Origin: Channa striata
Lineage: Eukaryota > Chordata > Actinopteri > Anabantiformes > Channidae
Direction: 5' to 3'
DNA length: 64,000 nucleotides
Assembly (NCBI GenBank): GCA_033026295.1
Contig: CM065168.1
Coordinates: 25,470,306-25,534,305 of the forward strand
Shown here in pieces: positions 45,743-56,500 of this stretch. The first letter of the stretch is position 1; the number at the start of each line of letters is the position of its first letter. The translations under genes were made by a program, and so were the position numbers. Below the pieces are notes generated by a model. That model had not been told where the DNA came from, searched no databases, and worked only from the letters and a program-made list of their open reading frames with translations.

Positions 45743-48719
45743 TTGTTTCAGATGTGGTGCAGATGCAAATCTATATAAGAAAATACTTTTTTTTTAAATA
45801 ATACAATATACCAGTTTTAACATTTCTTGTCTTTGTAGTATTTGGAAACAAAATAGGTTTTCTTTTTTTTTTAAATTATTGCATTTTTATATATATTTTA
45901 CACAGCATCCTAAAAGAGGTTTGTAGAGGCAATGCTAATACACTGTATAAAGTTGAATCTTATAAAGAGCAAAAATAAATAGAGGATTACATGTGTAATT
46001 TTTTCTCTTTGACAGAATGAGTTGGAAAAAGAAATGAGTGAAGCAAATAACAAGCCAATATTCTGTGAGATAATGTTGAGTTTTCAGTGACAAATCCCTG
46101 GTTTTACTCTAACCAAGACTGTTTGGCCAGCTGCCTTTTGAAAGTGTCACTCTATTGAGACAAAGTTTAGCTGAGGAATGTTTTGTGCCAATTATTCTGG
46201 GAGTTAAGACCTTCTCTATTGCTCTAATTGAAAATTCTTGACATCATCCCCTTGCAATTGTGAAGGCCCCTCTCTGCTTTCTTCCCGTTTACCATTTCCA
46301 CAAAATAAATAGCATCCAAATTTTATCTGGGTTTTGCATGGTTACCATTTTGTTAATAGGCGAACTGGCCTCTCAATGAGGCGAAGAACATTTTTCGGGG
46401 GCACAGTGTGGTTGTTGTAGCAACGTTGTTGAGGAGTAAATAAATCACATGTCAGAGTAATCTATCAGCCGGCAGCTCCATGAACACTTGCTGAGGGACA
46501 CACACTGGTGTGACATTCCTTAGCCTCAAATTTTATCTGTCCATAAAATATTATTATATTTGAACAAAGTGTATCAATTCAAACGCAAAAAATTGCACAA
46601 AATTAATCATTTGGTAAATTCTAGACATCATTTATTAACCAAATACAGCATAGGTTTACATGAAAAACCTTAGCAATAACTTTTTTATTAAAACACTGCA
46701 GCAGTTGTCTGATTTTATTAGTTCAGTAACGTGTAAAATGTATTTATGTAATTAAGGAGTGAGTTAGAACTGACTGGTACTTGACCAGACAGAAACACAT
46801 TCGTATTAATGTAAATTATGACCAGTCACTAGTGCCCTTGTTAAGGCATTTTGTATCATTTTATATTTTATTTTTAGAGCTTCGTACATAACCAAATGGC
46901 TGTTAAATAGTACTGACATACCTTTTTATTTCTTTGACTTTTCAGCGTTCAAATAAAAATGTGTTGGTAGCATCCATGCCAGTTGGTGGTATTATTATCG
47001 TACCAAGAATTGGTACGAAAAGAAGAGTATTTTGATGTATCGTAAATGCCAAATGTTGATACATTTAAACATCGCTCTTTTAAATATGCATACAGACCTT
47101 GTATGTACAGCAATTTCTTTCACCACTTAAGTTTGGTCTTTCTGCTTTTAACTGACAAATGAAGAGCATAAATGACAAAATGTGCTTATATAAAATGGCA
47201 CGTAGGCCAAAATGGTGGGAGACAGAGCAGACACTATATGTGGCTGTAAGTGGACGTTTTAACCTTATAGAGAGCTAAAGTTAAACAACAATGCAAAGGT
47301 TGTTCTTTTGACACACAGAACTTTAGCATAATTTAGCATACACATTTTGTTGTGTTGTTGTGTTTAGGAATGTTATGAAGCTGACTACAACCTTTTGTTC
47401 CACAAAAAAAGCATGGTGTAAGTAATCATGTGCTTTTATTTTGTCATAACGAACAGAAAATGAATGGCATTTCATGTAACTATGTATTCAGATTTGTTCT
47501 TAGTTTTTTGTTTATTATTATTATCTTTCCCCATCTAACCATTAATGATAAAGGAAGTCAGCAGCTGGTGCCTAGTGGCTGTCTCTAGTCATGCACAAAT
47601 TAAAAGTGTCCAGAAAGGGCAACGGAGACTACAGAAAAAAAAAGCATTATTGGAATTTTTGATATTTTGCGCTCAAGGTGTACTGTGCTATAAACTCAGC
47701 TAGCTAGTTTAGCTAGTTTTTGTATGCTAACAAATTCTTATTTTTTTTGAAAAGGTAACAAATTTTGTAGTAGATAGTAGTTTGTTTTAAAAAGGTTTAT
47801 GCATCACAGTACTGCATAATTTAGTAGATTGTTACTATTTTTTCTTGTGTAGCAAAAAGGCACATTTTAAAATAGTGAGTGGTTCTTCTCTGTTTGCTAA
47901 ACTTTGACCCAGAACGGTTACAAATGCTATGGAAAATATCTTACAGATAATAAATAAAAAATATATAAAAATAATCTCTCACAAAATATATTCTATTAAC
48001 TACCGGGAATGTATGTCTGGAACCTTGCATTTCATCTTGGTGGTGTCAACTTAGCTTAACTCCATGACTGTTTAGTCACAAACTCCATAAGTTTCCAGAC
48101 AAGTAGCAGCAAACTGGAAGGGATGGGGGACAGAAACAAGTAGAAAACAATACTCAATATCAATAATTGTCATACTGAGGCTGGGTCAGTAGTCTAATGT
48201 TCTGCTAGGCTTAATGCACATTAGCTTCAGGTTCCCAAATCTGTCAAGTTCAGTTCTGATCGCTTTAGGTTTCAGTTCCAGTGTTTAAGTTTTTTTTAAG
48301 TGCACTGGAACTAAAATGCCAGGCGTCTAAACCAACGTAAAATGCAACTGATTTTGCTGACAGTGAATTTTCAGTAGTATGCTCAATGAATAAATAAATA
48401 AACTAGTCTAAAAAGGAAAGAAAACTGTTTGAGGTAGGTCATACCAATAGAGCGGTATGGCCCACAGTGACACCAAGCCTAGGACATGAACTAGAAAAAC
48501 AAATATGGGCTCATAGGTACAGTCCAGTGTGACGACAGATGTACATTGGAATCAGTCAAAACAAAGTCAAAGGAGGTGGTTGTTGTGATTGCTGTTTTGC
48601 GCAGACAGCACGGCAGTAACTTCACACAGCCACCGAGAACATTTACTTTAAAATGCATTAACATGCACGCACATATACTAAGTCCAGTGTAGCTGTAAAG
48701 ACACGTCCAATGTATATCT
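45743..48719 (-). other. Region downstream of wnt7a, probably including its 3' UTR
   Basis: No gene recognised. For the minus-strand wnt7a transcript the nearest canonical AATAAA signals are at 47511-47516 and 47435-47440, about 1.2-1.3 kb past the stop codon; more occur around 46625-46930. A 3' UTR of at least ~1.2 kb is therefore likely but not proven. A small perfect palindrome (CGTACCAA, loop GAA) lies at about 46999-47017. The 46030-46470 stretch is repeat-free and could be conserved non-coding DNA. Confidence 0.45.
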
Positions 48720-49199
48720 CTATTTGCAGGTATACACCTCTGTCCTCTCACTGCATGTGTTGCATTTGACATAGCAGCACCACAGGAACTTGCAGTTGCA
48801 CTGCCAAACACGCAAATACTGGTGCGTGTTATATCCCCGACCGCAGCACATGAGACCGCAGCTGTTCGGCTGCTGGGCTGTTTTGTTGCACAGGCGACCT
48901 TGTGTTCCCACACTGCCGGTCAGAGGGTCAGCCTCGCAGTAGTTTGGTGACCTCTCAATGTACACCAGCTCTGTGTCCATGGGCTTGCGGTAGGAATGAG
49001 GTTTCTTGATCTTTAGGAAGGTTGGACGCTTGTTGCGGCTGGCTTGCACGGGCTCCACGTGTACGGCTTGGTTGTACTTGTCCTTGAGGATGTACCCTAG
49101 CTGTCGGAACTTAGGGAGTGTTGTCCAGCAGGTTTTGGTAGTGCACGATCCAGATACACCGTGACATTTGCACTCCAGACGCATACCCTTCTCCAGGAC
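48720..49199 (-). CDS. wnt7a: wnt7a coding exon 4
   Basis: Encodes residues 191-349, starting in phase 0 after an acceptor ending TTGTTGTAG. It reads VLEKGMRLECKCHGVSGSC at the start, so Ser206 and the disulphide-rich lipid finger are here. The variable linker (about 236-290) that confers Reck recognition in Wnt7 follows, then the C-terminal CRD. Gly305 (codon GGT, in SCGLMCCGRG) stands where Wnt7a and most Wnts have Asp (GAT). Gln242 replaces the Arg of the RASRNKRP motif, and Leu329 replaces the His of FHWCC. The 140-codon frame 48491-48913 on the same strand is an out-of-frame shadow. Confidence 0.97.
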   Translation of the reverse strand, partial: VLEKGMRLECKCHGVSGSCTTKTCWTTLPKFRQLGYILKDKYNQAVHVEPVQASRNKRPTFLKIKKPHSYRKPMDTELVYIERSPNYCEADPLTGSVGTQGRLCNKTAQQPNSCGLMCCGRGYNTHQYLRVWQCNCKFLWCCYVKCNTCSERTEVYTCK

Positions 49200-50562
49200 C
49201 TACAACAAGGAGGAAATGTTCACGAGTTTCAAACTAGAAAGTACACAGGGTTACATAATCTATGAATTAAAACTACTCACCACACCTTAGTAGGACCCTA
49301 ATCCCCAAAAATGAATGTGTAGAATCCAAACTCTTTTCCATTTTTCAGAGAAAATACGTAGCCTGTTTCAGTAGTTGCTGTTTTTACATAATTACCACCT
49401 AAGCTAATGTTTTCAGAGAAATACAGTATTTAGTTATATTGCATGAATAGTTTAACAGGTTGAGACAAACGTTTTTAAGCGTTCCCAATGAATGTAAGCA
49501 TTCCAGAGAGCTCAAAGCTGCCACAGTATGTCACCCTATGGCTAGTAGTTTTATATCATACTGTATGTGCCATTCTTTTACTTTAGAAGACAGAATGAGC
49601 TTTAAAGGAAACTTATACATACTTATGCATAATGTGCTAAGTAATACAATTTTAAAGATCTATACGAATGACTATATTATACCATGCATTATTATGCAGT
49701 ATTATGCATTACATAATACTGGAAATTTCCAGACTATGGGATGAATAAAGGTTTCTTATCTTATCTTATAAAATAAGCTTTTTTTTTACATTTTTCTTTT
49801 TATAGGTTATAGGTTATAGTTATTTCTCAGTCTGTGAAAACAGAATAATTACTTAATGTTTTCTGTGGGGTTTTAGAGCAAATATGGTGTTATGTCATTA
49901 GGGTTGTCTCAACATCCCAGGAACAGCACTACTGTAGGCTGTTAGGTTACAATATATAATAATGTTACTTTATATTACTTCATAAAGTAATTACAAAGTA
50001 ATCTAAAATGTTGACTCATCATTTTAGCCAAACTATGAAAATAGAAAAATAGCGTCAACAGAAACGCCAACATGACAATGCAGCAACATCGTGCAACGCA
50101 GAAACGTATGTGATGGTCCAACAAGTTTATCCCTATTTACAATCAATGGATAAAGACACTTTTTGGCATCACTATTCTTTTTTTATGATTCTTTACAATT
50201 ACCTCTCTTTGTGTTGTTAAATATATTGTTGTTAAATTCATGACTTAATTGTTGGCATACTACCTTCAAATTTTACTGGAAAACATTTTTTTAAGACTCA
50301 AGTATTTTTGTTGATTGACATTTAATTCATGTAATAATTCAATATGAGAGGAAAAATTGGAGATAACCAACAGTCAGTCAATTGTGTTACAATTATTTTG
50401 AATGTCCAATTTAATTTCTTGGCAACATTATTTTTCATAATTTTTAATATAATTTATTAAAAATAAAAAACTAATAACTAAATGTGTAGATCCCTAAATA
50501 TTGTAAATGTATGCAGACATGTTCGAATCAAAGATCTTTCACTATTTTGTTGCCTGCCCCTA

Positions 50563-50598
<36 letters not shown>

Positions 50599-53500
50599 CA
50601 GATCTATGGTATTTTAATGCATGGACTACGCATAAGGTGGGTTAATATATGAGCCCTTGTGGTGACACCCAATGTCATGGAGACCGCCACCGGTGCTATT
50701 AACCTACAGGGTGCCGGTGAAAATTGGACTACTGTTGGTCAAAGAAGGAGAGGAGGCAGAAGGGTTCGTGGACAGAGAGAGATGAAGAAAGGCAGGAGCT
50801 TACACCTGAGAGTAGGGACTCTTAACATTGGCACAATGACAGGGAAAGGTAAAGAGCCGGCAGACATGATGGAGAGAAGGAAGGTTGATGTACTGTGTGT
50901 GCAGGAGACGAGGTGTAAGGGCAGAAAAGCACATAGTATTGGAGGAGGATACAAACTGTTCTACCATGGTGTGGATAGGAAGAGAAACGGAGTGGGAGTG
51001 ATCCTGAAGGGGGAGTTTGTGAACAATGTTCTAGAGGTGAAAAGAGTCTCAGACAGGGTGATGAGCCTAAAGCTAGAAATCGAAGGGGTGATGGTGAACG
51101 TAGTCAGTGGGTATGCTCCACAAGTTGGCTGTGAGTTAGAAGAGAAGGAGAGATTCTGGAGTGAGTTTGATGAGGTCATAGAGAGTATCCCCAGAGGAGA
51201 GAGACTAATTGTTGGAGGAGACTTCAATGGGCATGTTGGTGAGGGGAACAGATGTGATGAGGAGGTGATGGGCAGGTTTGGTGTAAAGGAAAAGAATCCA
51301 AAAGGACAGATGGTAGTGGACTTTGCTAAGAGGATCGAAATGGCTGTAGTTAACACTTACTTCCAGAAGAGAGAGGAACACTGAGTGACATCCAAGAGGG
51401 GAGTTAGGAGTACACAGGTGGACTACATTCTATGTAGACGAGGTCATTTGAGGGAGGTTAGTGACTGTAAAGTGGTGGTAGGCGAGAGTGTAGCCAGACA
51501 GCACCGCATGGTGGTGTGTAAGATGACTCTGGTGGTCAGGAAGAAGAAGAGAGGAAAGACAGAAAAGACGACTAAGTGGTGGAAGCTAAAGAATGAAGTA
51601 ACTTGTGAGGAATTCAGGCAGAAGTTGAGACAGGCTCTGGGTGGTCAGGAAGAGCTTCCAGATGACTGGGAAACTACAGCAGAGGTAATCAGGGAGACAG
51701 GTAGGAAGGTGCTGGGTGTTTCATCTGGAAGGATGAAAGAAGTAAAGAAACTTGGTGGTGGAATGATGAAGTACAGGACTGCATCCAGAGAAAAAGGTTG
51801 GCTAAAAGGAGGTGGGATGTAGAAAGGACAGAGGAAAGTAAACAGGAGTACAAGGAAGTGCAGGCCCGAGTGAGGAGGGAGATGGCAAAGACCAAACAGA
51901 AAGCTTAAGATGAGCTGTAGGACAGGTTAGACACGTAGGAAGGAGAGAAGGACTTGTACAGGCTAGCCAGACAGAGAGATAGGGATGGGAAAGATGTGCA
52001 ACAGATAAGGGTGATTAAAGACAGAGATGGAAAGGTGCCAACAACCCAGGAGAGTGTGCAGAAAAGATGGAAGGAGTATTTTAAGGGGCTGGTGAATAAG
52101 GAAAATGACAGGGAAACAAGGGAGGAAGATGTGGATGTTGTGGAGCAGGAAATAGCAGAGATTAGAAAGGATGAGGTGAGGGAGGCTCTGAAAAGGATGA
52201 AGATTGGAAAAGCTGTTGGTCGTGATGACGTACCTGTGGAGGTTTGGAAGTGTCTAGGAGAGACAGCAGTGGAATTTCTAACCAGTCTGTTTAACAGAAT
52301 TTTAAGAGAGTGAGAAGATGCCTAAAGAATGCAGGAGAAGGGTTCTGGTGCTGATCTTTAAGAACAAGGATGCAACGCAGAACTGCAGCAACTACAGAGG
52401 GATAAAGCTGATGAGCGACACAATGAAGGGAAAAAGTAGTGGAAGCCAGGCTTAGGAAGGCGGTGGAGATTTGTGAGCAGCAGTATCGCTTTGGTACTGT
52501 ATGAGGTTGTCGGGAGTGGCAGAGAAGTACGTCAGAGTAGTCCAGTGTATGAGAGGAGCATGACGGTGGTGAGATGTGCCGTAGGTCAGACACAGGAGTT
52601 CAAGGTGGAGGTGGGACTACACCAAGGATCGGCTTTTAGTCCCTTCTTGTTTGCTATGCTGATGGACAGGTTGACAGATGAGGTCAGACAGAAATCTCCC
52701 AGGACAATTATGTTTGCGGATGACATAGTGAGAGTAGAGAGCAGGTGGAGGAACAGCTGGAGAGGTGGAGGTTTGCTCTGGAAAGAAGAGGCATGAAAGT
52801 CAGTCACAGTAAGACAGAATACATGTGTCTAAATGAGAGGGAGCAAGGTAAAAGAGTGAGGTTACAGGGGGCTGAGGTGAAGAAGGTGCAGAACTTTAAG
52901 TACTTGGGGTCAACAGTTCAGTGTGATGGGGAGTGCGGAAAAGAGGTGTGGGTGGAGTGGAGGAAAGTGTCAGGAGTGTTGTGTGACAGAAGAGTGTCAG
53001 CAAGACTCAAATGAAAGGTGTACAAGACAGTGGTGAGACCAGCTCTTCTCTATGGGTAAGAGACACTAGCAGTGAGAAAGAGACAAGAGGCAGAGATGGA
53101 AGCAGCAGAGATGAAGATGTTGAGGTTCTCCTTAGGAGTGACGAGGTTGGACAGAATATAGAACAAGCTCATCAGAGGGACAGCGCACGTTACCTGTGTT
53201 AGCAATAAAATAAGCTTTTTGCTTTTACATTTTTCTTTTTATAGGTTATAGGTTATAGTTATTTCTCAGTCTGTGAAAACAGAATAATTACTTAATGTTT
53301 TCTGTGGGGTTTTAGAGCAAATATGGTGTTATGTCATTAGGGTTGTCTCAACATCCCAGGAACAGCACTACTGTAGGCTGTTAGGTTACAATATATAATA
53401 ATGTTACTTTATATTACTTCATAAAGTAATTACAAAGTAATCTAAAATGTTGACTCATCATTTTAGCCAAACTATGAAAATAGAAAAATAGCGTCAACAG

Positions 53501-56500
53501 AAACGCCAACATGACAATGCAGCAACATCGTGCAACGCAGAAACGTATGTGATGGTCCAACAAGTTTATCCCTATTTACAATCAATGGATAAAGACACTT
53601 TTTGGCATCACTATTCTTTTTTTATGATTCTTTACAATTACCTCTCTTTGTGTTGTTAAATATATTGTTGTTAAATTCATGACTTAATTGTTGGCATACT
53701 ACCTTCAAATTTTACTGGAAAACATTTTTTTTAAGACTCAAGTATTTTTTGTTGATTGACATTTAATTCATGTAATAATTCAATATGAGAGGAAAAATTG
53801 GAGATAACCAACAGTCAGTCAATTGTGTTACAATTATTTTGAATGTCCAATTTAATTTCTTGGCAACATTATTTTTCATAATTTTTAATATAATTTATTA
53901 AAAATAAAAAACTAATAACTAAATGTGTAGATCCCTAAATATTGTAAATGTATGCAGACATGTTCGAATCAAAGATCTTTCACTATTTTGTTGCCTGCCC
54001 CTACAGATTTTTTTTTTTCACAGATCTATGGTATTTTAATGCATGGACTACGCATAAGGTGGGTTAATATATGAGCCCTTGTGGTGACACCCAATGTCAT
54101 GGAGACCGCCACCGGTGCTATTAACCTACAGGGTGCCGGTGAAAATTGGACTACTGTTGGTCAAAGAAGGAGAGGAGGCAGAAGGGTTCGTGGACAGAGA
54201 GAGATGAAGAAAGGCAGCAGCTTACACCAAGGTTGAGCTGAGGTGAAGAAGGTGCAGAACTTTAAGTACTTGGGGTCAACAGTTCAGTGTGATGGGGAGT
54301 GCGGAAAAGAGGTGTGGGTGGAGTGGAGGAAAGTGTCAGGAGTGTTGTGTGACAGAAGAGTGTCAGCAAGACTCAAATGAAAGGTGTACAAGACAGTGGT
54401 GAGACCAGCTCTTCTCTATGGGTAAGAGACACTAGCAGTGAGAAAGAGGCAAGAGGCAGAGATGGAAGCAGCAGAGATGAAGATGTTGAGGTTCTCCTTA
54501 GGAGTGACGAGGTTGGACAGAATATAGAACAAGCTCATCAGAGGGACAGCGCACGTTACCTGTGTTAGCAACAAAGTCAGAGAGGCCAGATTGCAATGGT
54601 CTGGACATGTGCAGAGGAGGGATAGTGAATATATTAGTAGAAGGATGTTGGAGATGGAGCTGCCAGAAAAGAGGGCAAAAGGACGACCAAGCAGGAGATA
54701 TATGGATGTGCTAACGGAGGACATGAGGTTAGCTTGTGTCAGAGAGGAAGATGCCCAGGATAGAGTGAGGTGGAAATGAATGATTCGCTGTGGCAACACC
54801 TGATGGGAAAAGCCGAAAGAGAAGTACTAGTAGTAGTAGTTATGGCTTTGTCATAGAACAAGAAAAGAACAGTATTAGGGAACAAATTAATATATATTTT
54901 TTTAAGACAAGTCAACCATTATGCCCATAAAGTTAGTTTGTCACTAGCCCCTCATACTACTACGGGGATAATTTGTTGAAAGAGCACCATGTAGGAAGGT
55001 AAATGGTAAATGTTCTGCGTTTCTTTAGCACTTTTCCACCTGTTGGTACTCAAAGTGCTTTACACCCCTTCTTATTTACCATTTGCACATTGAGTGCTGC
55101 ATGTTCTGCGCATGCATAAGAAGAGACAGCAGAAGACCTGTTATTAATACTATGCTCCTTTCTCATGTACTGATTTGATGATCACTAATTTGAACAGCCA
55201 ATCAGAGTAGTCTGACTCACAAACAGTCGGACACAGATCAATGCAAATTCAACATATTAGATTAGCCAAAAAACCCACCTGCAAAGACTAGCCACAGTTT
55301 CCCTTAAAAAAAATCAGTGCTTTGTCAATATCACGTTTTGTCAGATGAAGACAGTTGTGTTTTCTCGAGCCATCGATTCACCCCAATTTCCACTTTACAA
55401 ACTTTTGTCAATTTTATTCTTATGTTTCTTATAGCCACAAGACATCACCAAACAGTAATATGTATTTTTGGTTGTATTTGGTTGCATGTACAAACTATAG
55501 CAATATTTTCGAGGAAATTTTATTTTAAAAGTAAAATGCCAAGCTACTGCCACTACCTGTTTGGGTACAGATGTAACAGCATTTCTACCAGAGCCAGCAG
55601 TTTTAGATTTAAACACCGCATAGCCTCTGGTTTAGTTGAAGAAAACAGCCACTTTAGACTGGACAGCTGCAACGCAGAGAGAAAAGTGGCCATTTACGGA
55701 ATACAGAAGAACAATGTAAGTGTTCTTACTTTGTAGATATACGAAGTAATAGTGAGACTGGAAACCATATTTTTCAAACCACTAATCTCAGTGTCTGGTC
55801 TCTGACAGTGCCAGAGTGTGATGCTGGCCCTGCAAATCCCTGGCTGTAGTGAAGGTCTGCCATAAGTTTAGTTAGATGTAATATACTGAAACATTTTTAT
55901 CATTAGTGCCTATATCAGCTAGTGTGTTTAAGCACACTCTTTTCAGCCAGTATGTTTTCTTTTCTGCTAACTAGATTGCAATGATTTGAATATATGACTA
56001 TTAGATTTAAATAATGATAATTAATAATAATAATTGTTCATTTTAATTGGTTTGTTTGAGGGTATTTTGGTTTGAAGGTAACATCCAAACAAAAATCTGG
56101 CCCACAAATATTCTGATGTTGTAAGGTTGCTGTCTTAGTGAATAAGTATGTTCTCAGACATCTGTTTTTTTACGATAGTAGAAAATACCATAACAATTGA
56201 TTTTTTTTTAGACATGATTTTACATGAGAGTGATTTTAGTAGACTTATCTGGTTTATACGTATTTTACAACAAACATAAAAAGCAGAAGTACACAGGAAC
56301 AAGGAACAGAAAAACATGTCAATAATACTTTTATTTATCATAAGTAGATATTTCAGTGGGGTACTTGTACTTTTAGTAGCTTTTTGTTCGTGTATTTGCG
56401 TTTTTACTTGAAGGCAGTTTTTGAGTACTTCACTTAAAGCCAACCAAATGATACACTTACATTCAGGAATAAATTACCTAATCAATGATGGAGTGTCTTA

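Larger units (their letters stand above)
50653..53204 (+). mobile_element. RTE-clade LINE, copy 1, antisense in wnt7a intron 3
   Basis: This runs from the 5' leader through endonuclease and RT, stopping at 'tacctgtgttagcaa', before the true 3' end. At that point the sequence jumps back to flank L. The protein resembles the fish RTE family often mis-annotated as craniofacial development protein 2-like. The coding region is broken by a nonsense codon, frameshifts and an internal RT deletion, so it is inactive. Confidence 0.93.

Noticed and set aside
48491..48913. 140-codon minus-strand frame at the end of wnt7a
   Set aside because: It overlaps exon 4 in another frame; the Wnt7a frame explains the sequence fully.
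55317..55736. 139-codon plus-strand frame with KMPSYCHYLFGYRC, possible THAP domain
   Set aside because: Only the first few residues are suggestive; the C2CH spacing and AVPTIF-like end of a THAP domain are absent.
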